Notes under the pieces: model-generated
Told to the model about the DNA's origin: nothing
The model's database searches: none
Seen by the model: only the letters and a program-made list of their open reading frames with translations
Position numbers and translations under genes: made by a program
From: Suilimivivens aceti
GTDB lineage: Bacteria; Bacillota; Clostridia; Lachnospirales; Lachnospiraceae
Length of the DNA stretch: 64,000 nucleotides
Reading direction: 5' to 3'
Assembly: GCF_025567405.1 (NCBI RefSeq)
Contig: NZ_JAOQKJ010000005.1
Span: 62,001-126,000, forward strand
Shown: positions 18,130 to 25,095 of the stretch, one piece after another
How positions within the stretch are numbered: the stretch's first letter is position 1
Layout of the letters: each line of letters begins with the position of its first letter

Positions 18130-19122
18130 TTATATTTTTTTATCTGGCAACGAAAGTAATCTGTTTATTACCGGATGAATGATTGCTGTCTCTGTAATCT
18201 GATTGATAGCACAAAGTTTCTTCCCTGCATCCTTACTGGATGCTCCACAATGATATACCTTCTCGGTTTCTTCACCATAATCAAGTACAATCAATCTGTC
18301 GTGACAATCAGGATTCGGCTTAATCCGAATCGTTGGATATTCATTTTGAAAATCCGTCACTAAAGAGTTTGTAAGAAATCCTCTCCCACCTTTTCCATTC
18401 TCTGTGAATAAAATGACTTCCACACCATAGTCCTTCTGTGAAAGATGCTGTAATGATTTTGCATTCATATAATCATCCACAACATAGATTGATTTCTTTG
18501 CCTGTTGATAGATTTCTATGTAAGCAATGTCAGCTTCTAATTTCTGACCTTTATAAATAACAAAATTCTTCTTATCTTTATCCGTAATGAAGTTGTCTGC
18601 TAAGATAGTCACATCTTTTTGAATGGAATCTACTTTTTTCTCCATTCGATCCTGTCTCTCCGTTATCGTTCCAACCTTAGCTGTTAAAAGATCCATTTCA
18701 TTTCTAGTAACAAACTGTTGATTTTGACTAATATAGTGACGCATCTCCCTAAAAGTGCGCATTATAAATATACTCTGCTGTTCTGCCAATTCTCCACGAA
18801 GAACTGTCGCAAGCATATAAATTCCTTGTTCTGTAAATGCATATGGCAAATATCTCCGTCCACCTTCTTGACCAGCGAAAAAATCATTTTTTCGTGAGGT
18901 CACAATTTGTGACCTCACGGATTCAATTTCACTAGTTGCCAATTGAAACATAAAATCTTCCGGAAATCTTTCTATATTTCTTTTTACCTGTTGATTTAAC
19001 TTTTTGACTTCATAGCCATATATTTCCGCTAAATCTCTATCCAGCATTACCTGCTGACCGCGAATTATGTACACCTTACTCCGAATAACATCCGTAGTAA
19101 TCAATTCTTTTGTTCCTTCCAT
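18130..19122 (-). CDS. ORF6N-domain protein with PLD-like C-terminal domain (second copy)
   Basis: A 330-aa paralogue of the protein at 2033-3082. The ATG at 19122 follows GGGAGGA. The ORF6N domain is at about residues 12-105 (VMLDRDLAEIYGYEVKKLN, FTEQGIYMLATVL). A coiled middle follows, then SIYVVDDYMN, VEVILFTENG, HDRLIVLDYG and CGASSKDAGKK. The HxR(x)4D motif is kept, as are the surrounding residues, which suggests selection on the C-terminal domain. It sits directly behind the recombinase gene (48 bases). Being in both elements argues that it belongs to the backbone rather than the cargo. Nuclease activity is possible, not shown. Confidence 0.8.
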   Translation of the reverse strand: MEGTKELITTDVIRSKVYIIRGQQVMLDRDLAEIYGYEVKKLNQQVKRNIERFPEDFMFQLATSEIESVRSQIVTSRKNDFFAGQEGGRRYLPYAFTEQGIYMLATVLRGELAEQQSIFIMRTFREMRHYISQNQQFVTRNEMDLLTAKVGTITERQDRMEKKVDSIQKDVTILADNFITDKDKKNFVIYKGQKLEADIAYIEIYQQAKKSIYVVDDYMNAKSLQHLSQKDYGVEVILFTENGKGGRGFLTNSLVTDFQNEYPTIRIKPNPDCHDRLIVLDYGEETEKVYHCGASSKDAGKKLCAINQITETAIIHPVINRLLSLPDKKI

Positions 19123-19276
19123 TCTTCCTCCCAACCAATCGATTACAATTTCTATAAATTGCTGATTCCTATTCTGTTGCTATGAAATCACGCATTCCTT
19201 GTATATTCCATCTTCTTGCCCTTCGGACAAGAATCCTTCCTCGCTCAAAGAGCACAGTCAATTGCGACTTCACATA

Positions 19277-19642
19277 CTATTCCTCCACAATGCTTTCCAT
19301 CTGCTCCAATTTCTGCAATGCCTTCATATATGCCATCAATCTTTTATACTGTTCGTCTCCAAGGCTATGAATCTGCTTTAATATCTTAATATCCGACCTG
19401 GTAACTTCATAATCCATATCTGCATCTTTATACTCCGGATCAATTCCTTTTCCCGTTAAAAGCTGTTCCGGTGTAATATCCAATGCGTCACATATTGATA
19501 ACAGACAGTCTGCTTTTGGATTTGTCTTTTTCTTTTTCCAGTCACTGATGTTGCTTGTTGCAATCCCGGTTCTTCTCGACAGTTCCAACTGGCTCATATT
19601 CTTTTGCTCCATTATGTAGAAAATTCTTTCACTGATAATCAT
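19277..19642 (-). CDS. XRE-family transcriptional regulator
   Basis: A 121-aa protein. Residues 1-65 form a Cro/C1-type HTH (MSQLELSRRTGIATSNISDW, then CDALDITPEQLL), followed by a short helical C-terminus ending in Glu-rich sequence. It lies in the backbone of the 9-kb element between the ORF6N gene and the small 78-aa gene, the usual place for an element repressor controlling the recombinase or mobilization genes. Target unknown. Confidence 0.8.
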   Translation of the reverse strand: MIISERIFYIMEQKNMSQLELSRRTGIATSNISDWKKKKTNPKADCLLSICDALDITPEQLLTGKGIDPEYKDADMDYEVTRSDIKILKQIHSLGDEQYKRLMAYMKALQKLEQMESIVEE

Positions 19643-19708
19643 GTGTGTTCCTCCGTTATGTTATATCCGCATTTATCGTTTTCATTTTCCGTTTATACGG
19701 TTATTCTA

Positions 19709-19945
19709 TCATGCCGCAGCATTTCTTTCAATAGGAATGATAATACTTCTGAATTTCTCAATATTTTCTGTTTTATATAATTCCTTGTACAACTGTTTTA
19801 TTCTCTTCATGCGAAGATAACAATCCGGATTCGGTAATTGATCCAAGCCCATTGCGTCTGCGTACTTTGCCACCATTTCACCAATGAAATTCGCCAAATC
19901 ACTCCATGTATCTCTTTCTTTTATAACCACTTTATTTTTAACCAT
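19709..19945 (-). CDS. Small conserved mobile-element protein
   Basis: A 78-aa protein. The ATG at 19945 is chosen because AAAGGA lies 8 bases upstream. It is helical (DLANFIGEMVAKYADAMGLD) and ends in a basic then hydrophobic stretch. No domain is recognised. It occupies the same slot beside the RepA gene as the 76-aa protein does in the neighbouring element, though I see no clear similarity between them. Confidence 0.5.
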   Translation of the reverse strand: MVKNKVVIKERDTWSDLANFIGEMVAKYADAMGLDQLPNPDCYLRMKRIKQLYKELYKTENIEKFRSIIIPIERNAAA

Positions 19946-20184
19946 AATTGAAATCCTTTCTGTCATTGTTATCCATCATATCCCATCTAAGATACTGTTC
20001 CTTCATTCAGATAGGATAAGATAGATATTATTAAAATTAGTATTGTTAATATTAGTCTTATTAGATTTTGATTTTTTCGGTTCCAGACCCGTAAAATTAA
20101 AAACTCTGTAATCGTAAAAATCAAATTTCCTGACTGTGATTTTTACGTCCTAAGCACTTTGATTTTTTCTTATGTGGATATCTT

Positions 20185-20575
20185 TCAAAACACTTTCTTC
20201 AGATAAAGCTTGTTAGGTTTTCCAAGTCCCTGTCGCTTACGTTCAAGTGTTCCGAACTCCTCCAGTTCATCCAATAACTTGCAGGCTTTTTGTGTTCCAC
20301 AATCCAATATTTCTTACGGAATAATAGATAAATACTCTTCCGTTTTCATCCACCCATCCATTTTTTATAGACAATGAAACTCTATCTAAAAAGATTGCAT
20401 ATAAAAGTTTTGCATCTATTGACAGCCCCCAAAAGCATGCATCATCTATTAGACATTTTGGTAACTTGAAGAAAGTAAACTGCTCTTCACCAGTACAGTA
20501 ATTAAACGTCGACTTAATGCACAGATTTTCTAATCCATTTCTTCCAAGCATCTGTTCTTTTTCTAAATTTCTCAT
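20185..20575 (-). pseudogene. RepA-like initiator, frameshifted
   Basis: The frame starts at 20575 (GGAAGGA upstream) and gives the RepA N-terminal signature (FFKLPKCLID, AKLLYAIFLDRVSLS, FIYYSV). It leaves frame at about 20305. The +1 frame then continues the expected protein: ILDCGTQKACKLLDELEEFG and GLGKPNKLYLKK, to TGA at 20185. A one-base loss near the poly-A/T stretch GTAAGAAATATT explains it. The intact relative is at 3732-4139. A sequencing error cannot be excluded, but the AT-rich surroundings fit decay. Confidence 0.75.
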
Positions 20576-20605
20576 AAATAAAGTCCTTCCTTTCATTTTT
20601 TCTCA

Positions 20606-20702
20606 AATTGGCAAGCAGTGCCCCGGTATATACCCGGCGCATTTTTGCTTGTTGGGGAAAATGCCCCAATCCCCTCGAACTGCGGATAAACCGCAGAGCC
20701 AC
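20606..20702 (-). other. oriT-like transfer origin of the 9-kb element
   Basis: ATTGGCAAGCAGTGC, then the palindrome CCGGTATATACCCGG, TTGCTTGTTGGGG, GCCCCAATCCCC and a hairpin (CTGCGG / CCGCAG). The block order equals that at 4240-4334, while the palindrome sequence differs, as expected if each relaxase or accessory protein reads its own version. It sits between mobC and the RepA relic, the standard position in mobilizable elements of this kind. Confidence 0.7.
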
Positions 20703-20721
20703 GCTAACGCTTTTTATCAAT

Positions 20722-21078
20722 TCACTTTCTCTTCTTTGAATCTTCCTCATATAGATGAATAACTACTTCAAGTGCCTTTTTCAGAAGCTCTGTTTGCTCA
20801 TTATTCATCTTTTTTATTTCTGCAATATCCTCTTCATACAGCTTCCCCGTTTCATTTGCTTTCTTAGCATACTGATTGAGATTATTACTAATCCTTGTAT
20901 GTAAAGATATTACCCGGTTCAAATCAGGCCATTCCGGGATTATTACATACCCGTTTAACGCCATCTTTCTGATATACGCACTCATATTTTGAACTCCGGC
21001 TTCCTTCATCCGATCATGCAATATTTCCACCTCCTCCGGTTTAAATTTCACATAAATACCTTTTGAATACTCTTTCAC
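20722..21078 (-). CDS. mobC: Mobilization relaxosome protein MobC
   Basis: A 118-aa protein with the MobC layout: an N-terminal ribbon-helix-helix-like part (GIYVKFKPEEVEILHDRMKE), the motif MSAYIRKMALNGYVI, then LNRVISLHTRISNNLNQYAK and a helical C-terminus. MobC binds oriT and helps the relaxase open the DNA. No relaxase gene (MobA/Rlx) is present anywhere in the window, so transfer would depend on a relaxase supplied by another element. It is upstream of the oriT-like site on the same strand. Confidence 0.85.
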   Translation of the reverse strand: MKEYSKGIYVKFKPEEVEILHDRMKEAGVQNMSAYIRKMALNGYVIIPEWPDLNRVISLHTRISNNLNQYAKKANETGKLYEEDIAEIKKMNNEQTELLKKALEVVIHLYEEDSKKRK

Positions 21079-21162
21079 TTTGCATTTCCTCCACTCTTTT
21101 TACTTTGTTTTTTAGAAATCACTCTATCGGGGCAATTGATGACTTTCTAAAAAATAGGCAAC

Positions 21163-21191
21163 AAAAAAAGCAACCGATGTTACTCGATTGC
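21163..21191 (-). terminator. Terminator upstream of mobC
   Basis: GCAATCGA / TCGGTTGC stem followed by TTTTTTT on the minus strand; it separates the mob block from the cargo side. The stretch 21190-21340 is AT-rich and holds nothing I recognise. Confidence 0.65.
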
Positions 21192-21337
21192 CATGCCGCC
21201 ACTTTTACAAGACTATATACGCTCAAAAATTTGTTAGTATTGTACAAACAGTTTTGTGAATAATTCTGTCCATTTTCCATTACAAAATGATAATTGACTT
21301 TTTAGAAATAGTTATTCTCAGATTTTCTACAAAATTA

Positions 21338-21367
21338 GAAAAAGCCCAAACCAAAAGGGTTTGAGCT
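21338..21367 (-). terminator. Terminator after TfoX-like remnant
   Basis: AGCTCAAACC / GGTTTGGGCT stem, loop CTTTT, then TTTTTC on the minus strand, about 85 bases beyond the TfoX-like stop. Confidence 0.75.
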
Positions 21368-21450
21368 CCATTTGTACATTCGTATTTTCTGCTTTTGGGT
21401 ATAAAATCTCCGCAGTTAAATATAGAATACTTGTTCGTTTTTGTCAAGTC

Positions 21451-21875
21451 TTACTTGCACTTTTTCTCTTTCTTCTTCGGCAATTCTTCCCACATGCTCT
21501 CAACCAATTCACACAGAAACTGCCGATTATCCACATCATCAACCAGAATCATTTTTTTCGCACCATCATATGGCGGTTCCATCTCAGCATCCGGCATCAG
21601 TTTCACCGACACCGGAACCGGCTTTACCAAAAGTCTGTCATCATATATTCCGCAAAAAAACCTTCCTCGATAATAAAGGATGTATTCTCCCATAGTCTTT
21701 ATTGGATGCCTGACAATAGTCTTCAGTTTCTCCGGCACTGCCTTCCGTTTATCGCTCAGATAAATACTCGCCTTGCAAAAACCTGCAATATCCGGTTTAT
21801 TATCCTGCAAAATACCTCAAATCTTTCCGCCAGTTTGGGAATCATTGTCTTTTCTTTCTGCAATAAAATTGTCAT
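21451..21875 (-). pseudogene. Chimeric remnant: HTH fragment joined to TfoX N-terminal-domain protein
   Basis: From 21720 down to 21451 the frame encodes a TfoX/Sxy N-terminal-type domain (MGEYILYYRG, CGIYDDRLLVKPV, DGAKKMILVDDVDN, LCELVESMW). The first part of that domain is missing. Instead the frame opens with an unrelated stretch that, with one frame change near 21805, extends back to an ATG at 21875 and looks like a DeoR/YafY-type HTH (ILLQKEKTMIPKLAERFEV). The two parts do not make a known protein, so this is read as a deletion junction. The TfoX-like 119-aa part may still be translated. Confidence 0.55.
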
Positions 21876-21984
21876 AGTTTCGAGCAACTATCTATTTTCA
21901 TAATTTCTCGTACTTCATGCATATCATATCTAACCAAACACAACAACTATATGTACTCGCTATGAAGCGTTTATTTTGATATTC

Positions 21985-23475
21985 CTATTTAAGGACAAAA
22001 CTTTCTTTTGACTTCATTGCCCTGCTAAACTCATCAAACTCCACATATTGTAAAGCTATCCCCGCCTCATCTGCAAATTGACATATTGCGTAAATAGCCT
22101 GATCATAATTTTCTCCTGTCTCCAGGTTATATTCAAAAGTATCAATAAATCGATCAAACATTTTTCTCTGACGTTCTTCACATCGAGCAACATGCTTTTT
22201 GAACTCTTCATGATACTCATCCATTTCACGTGCTGACTCTAAAAGAATAGCTGTCATTCTGTCATACTCGGCAGCATTTAAATTTGCATTCTTTATAATC
22301 TCACGTGTACACGTAACTACATAACTTGCAGTAGTATATACAACTATCGGAAGAATTGGATTTACCGCAGACCCCATAATAGTTCCAACTGCCTTGGTAA
22401 AATATATGGTAGTCGCAGCTTTGGCAGTTGTATCCACTAACTGCTCTTTAAGTTGCTGCTCATCAATTTCACCACGCGCATATGAATAAAGTGCCACTCC
22501 TCCATCAATAATTCCACCTGCCATAACTGTCGCAGCAACTGAATCACTAAGTAAAGCACTTCCAGCTTTTATTCCTTTATATCTAATTGCAGTACTTACA
22601 ATGCCAGTTGCGCCACCTCTTGCTGCTCCCTTTATTGCATCTGCTCCAACATCATGTAATGCAGCATCCAGTTCTTTCTTGTCCTGAAATACTTCGAACA
22701 TATTTGTAACCCCAGATACTATTCCTGTTATTACAAAACTGGCCTTAGCCATATTGGCTGCTGTACACTTCATTTCAACTTTGACTGCTTTTCTTTCAAA
22801 TGCTTTTGCATACTTTTCCGGCGTTTCATATGCCATCTGAACTTCTTCAAAAGTAGTTCCACCAGATGTTGCATCACCATAATGTAATTCATCTGTCAGA
22901 TGCTCATGAACATCCCTAAAATCACCTGCATGTATATCCTGCGACTCTGCTCTATTCTTTGCAAGTTTTTTTGCTTCTTTTAGCATAGAACCATCCGCAT
23001 TGTAATGCTCATCTTTACGTATGAGTCTATCCATACCATTGTATTTTCCCCAATGGTCTCTCTGACCTCCAGCCTGATCAAATACACTGTTAGCAGCACT
23101 TCTCTCAATTCCTTTACAGCTTACAGACTTTACAAATTTAGCCTGAACTTCTTTTTGTACACGACCTCCATCTTTAATTAATATGTCTGCCGCCGCGCCC
23201 TGATCATAAACATCGGTAACAACAGCTTTTGCTGACATTCCCTTACTTGCAGCGTCCGCATTAAACTTTGCTGCTTCTATATATTCAAACAAATTGCCCT
23301 TTTGTTGATCAAAATGTCCATTCTGGATAATTGGTGTTCCAATTTTCCATCTAAACAGGTCCATACCATCAACAGCAGCATTTGTTGCATTTTGAGCATT
23401 TGATGACGCCATATTACCAACTAAATTTTCTGTTGTCTTAGATGCATCTTTAACAACTTTCTTAAAAAAAGACAT
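21985..23475 (-). CDS. Unknown cargo protein, second gene of glycine-zipper pair
   Basis: A 496-aa protein. The ATG at 23475 follows AGGAGG by 5 bases. Residues 45-170 are soluble, with GNLFEYIEAAKFNADAA, ADILIKDGGRVQKEVQAKF and FDQAGGQRDHWGKY, perhaps an enzymatic or DNA-related domain that I cannot name. A Gly/Ala-rich region around 270-400 contains several hydrophobic segments and looks membrane-active. The C-terminus is helical and charged. It follows the 421-aa gene by 9 bases, so the two are co-transcribed. Position as element cargo and the mix of a soluble domain with a membrane-active region suggest a defence or toxin system. That is inference. Confidence 0.65.
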   Translation of the reverse strand: MSFFKKVVKDASKTTENLVGNMASSNAQNATNAAVDGMDLFRWKIGTPIIQNGHFDQQKGNLFEYIEAAKFNADAASKGMSAKAVVTDVYDQGAAADILIKDGGRVQKEVQAKFVKSVSCKGIERSAANSVFDQAGGQRDHWGKYNGMDRLIRKDEHYNADGSMLKEAKKLAKNRAESQDIHAGDFRDVHEHLTDELHYGDATSGGTTFEEVQMAYETPEKYAKAFERKAVKVEMKCTAANMAKASFVITGIVSGVTNMFEVFQDKKELDAALHDVGADAIKGAARGGATGIVSTAIRYKGIKAGSALLSDSVAATVMAGGIIDGGVALYSYARGEIDEQQLKEQLVDTTAKAATTIYFTKAVGTIMGSAVNPILPIVVYTTASYVVTCTREIIKNANLNAAEYDRMTAILLESAREMDEYHEEFKKHVARCEERQRKMFDRFIDTFEYNLETGENYDQAIYAICQFADEAGIALQYVEFDEFSRAMKSKESFVLK

Positions 23476-23484
23476 AGACACCTC

Positions 23485-24750
23485 CTACAATAATGCTGCG
23501 ATTGCAATCGCTATAACTATTGCTCCAACAAGCCTTACAAGACGCCACGTATAGATTCTACTAGCTGGAAGATTTCTAAACTTAAAAAATATAGGAAATG
23601 CAACTCCCGCACAAACTATGAGTAAAATCCCCTTCAAAACACTCGTGCTCATTGATAAACATCCCAAAGCTATCATTATGACTACTGCAAAGAAATTAAC
23701 TATAAGCATTTTATTTGCTTCTGGTTTCCAAACAATATCTCCGACTTGCGCATCTTCATCAACCATTTTATATGTATCTTTCTTAATCTGCTTTAATCCT
23801 TTTGTAGAAGCACTTAATGCCTCCCTAGCCTCACTTGAGACCTCACCCTTTGAATTTAGAATAGGTGTAGATAATACATGATAATAAACTTGTGCCATCA
23901 GCCAAGACACGTGGAGCGTCTTTTGCTCCACAATAGATAAACTATCGAAATCAATCATTCCGTCCGCATCTACAGGATGTGAGTTCTTTATTCTTTCGAG
24001 TTCCTGTAAAAATGGAGCAAACTTTTTATTTAATTTTTTAATGAAACTAGAGTAGTTATCAGACATCTTTGCAATGCCTTCCATTCCAGTAGTCATTATG
24101 TTCATCTGAGATACCGCTTCTTCTGCTTCTGCATGTATCTTCTTAGCTTCAGCAAGCTTTTCTTTTCCTTTTGCTCCAGCAATTACCGCTGCTACGGCTA
24201 CAATAGGGGCTACAACAACCCCAGCAAGTATTAATTTACCGCCTGCCATACCTAATCCACCTGCTGCCTTAGCACCACCACCAAACCAAGCTAATGTAGC
24301 GTTTGTTTTCGCAGCACCAGAAAGAGCTGCTATAGCTGTTCCTGTTGATGCCGTACCAAACATCATTGCTCCACCATAAGAGGCAATACCAACCAATGCA
24401 CCTGTTCCTAAAGCAGCAAAACCTGCTTTAGCAACTTCATTAGCAGTCATTGATGCATTCTGAATGTTCATAAGCATCTGCTTAGGCTCTTCGTCAGAAC
24501 CAATAAAATCCATATTAGAATCAATTCTTCTATCCATTTCCACATTCTTAAATGTACCGAATGCAGTCACAAAAGAATCCATTCCTTCCATCCAAGCATT
24601 AACTTTAACTTTTCCAAGATTCTCCAAACGCTTAGTTGTCTGTTTCTTCTGTGACTCAAACTTATTTTTTGCGTTATCATACATAGATTGTGCCTCATTT
24701 AATAAGCTTTCAATCTCTTCTTTATGAGTAATTGGTTCCAACAATCCCAT
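23485..24750 (-). CDS. Glycine-zipper membrane protein, first gene of cargo pair
   Basis: A 421-aa protein. The ATG at 24750 is preferred to an upstream GTG because GGTGGTAGG precedes it. Residues 10-45 are a coiled coil. Residues 110-200 are very rich in Gly and Ala with small-residue spacing (LAWFGGGAKAAGGLGMAGGK, then AGVVVAPIVAVAAVIAGAKG), like glycine-zipper or pore-forming segments. A second coiled coil follows. Near the C-terminus there are two more hydrophobic pairs (about 350-385 and 400-421). I have no named family. It overlaps nothing, leads a two-gene operon and lies at the cargo end of the element. Confidence 0.65.
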   Translation of the reverse strand: MGLLEPITHKEEIESLLNEAQSMYDNAKNKFESQKKQTTKRLENLGKVKVNAWMEGMDSFVTAFGTFKNVEMDRRIDSNMDFIGSDEEPKQMLMNIQNASMTANEVAKAGFAALGTGALVGIASYGGAMMFGTASTGTAIAALSGAAKTNATLAWFGGGAKAAGGLGMAGGKLILAGVVVAPIVAVAAVIAGAKGKEKLAEAKKIHAEAEEAVSQMNIMTTGMEGIAKMSDNYSSFIKKLNKKFAPFLQELERIKNSHPVDADGMIDFDSLSIVEQKTLHVSWLMAQVYYHVLSTPILNSKGEVSSEAREALSASTKGLKQIKKDTYKMVDEDAQVGDIVWKPEANKMLIVNFFAVVIMIALGCLSMSTSVLKGILLIVCAGVAFPIFFKFRNLPASRIYTWRLVRLVGAIVIAIAIAALL

Positions 24751-24783
24751 AGCACCTACCACCTTATCTATAACGTAAACAAC

Positions 24784-25062
24784 TTAATCTAAATCAAATA
24801 TTTTCTTTATAAGTTTATCAATTTCCTGTGCATCAAGACTTCCATCATCTCCATCACAGGTAATAATAAGGTTTTTGCCTTCAATTATTCTATGCTCTGC
24901 ATAATAAGATTTCTTCTTTTCCCAACGCATCATATTTTCAGAGTCTGTTTGCATTCCTACATGCTCCAAATATCAGAAAATATCAGCATTGCCAGGACTA
25001 TAAGCAATAAAGTCTAGCCTAAATTTCTTATCCCACACAGTTACTTCCGGTTCATAATCATT
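24784..25062 (-). pseudogene. C-terminal remnant of a nuclease-like protein
   Basis: The frame reads YEPEVTVWDKKFRLDFIAYS, then TGA at 24973-24975, then YLEHVGMQTD and MMRWEKKKSYYAEHRIIEG to the stop at 24784. Spaced acidic and lysine residues of this form (DF...EHVG...KK) are typical of the PD-(D/E)XK-type domain at the C-terminus of some UvrD/helicase IV-like proteins. The helicase part is absent, the frame has an internal stop and no start. It is therefore a relic of an earlier insertion in the cargo region. Confidence 0.5.
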
Positions 25063-25095
25063 TCATAATAGCTTTTTCTTATAAACAAAATCATC

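Noticed and set aside
15880..20070. Similar AT-rich blocks containing GATAAGATAG at about 15895 and 20015, considered as iterons
   Set aside because: Only about 10 bases are shared and there is no tandem repetition, so an origin cannot be supported.
20514..20750. 78-codon frame across the right oriT
   Set aside because: Overlaps mobC end, oriT and the RepA start; composition is that of a shadow frame.
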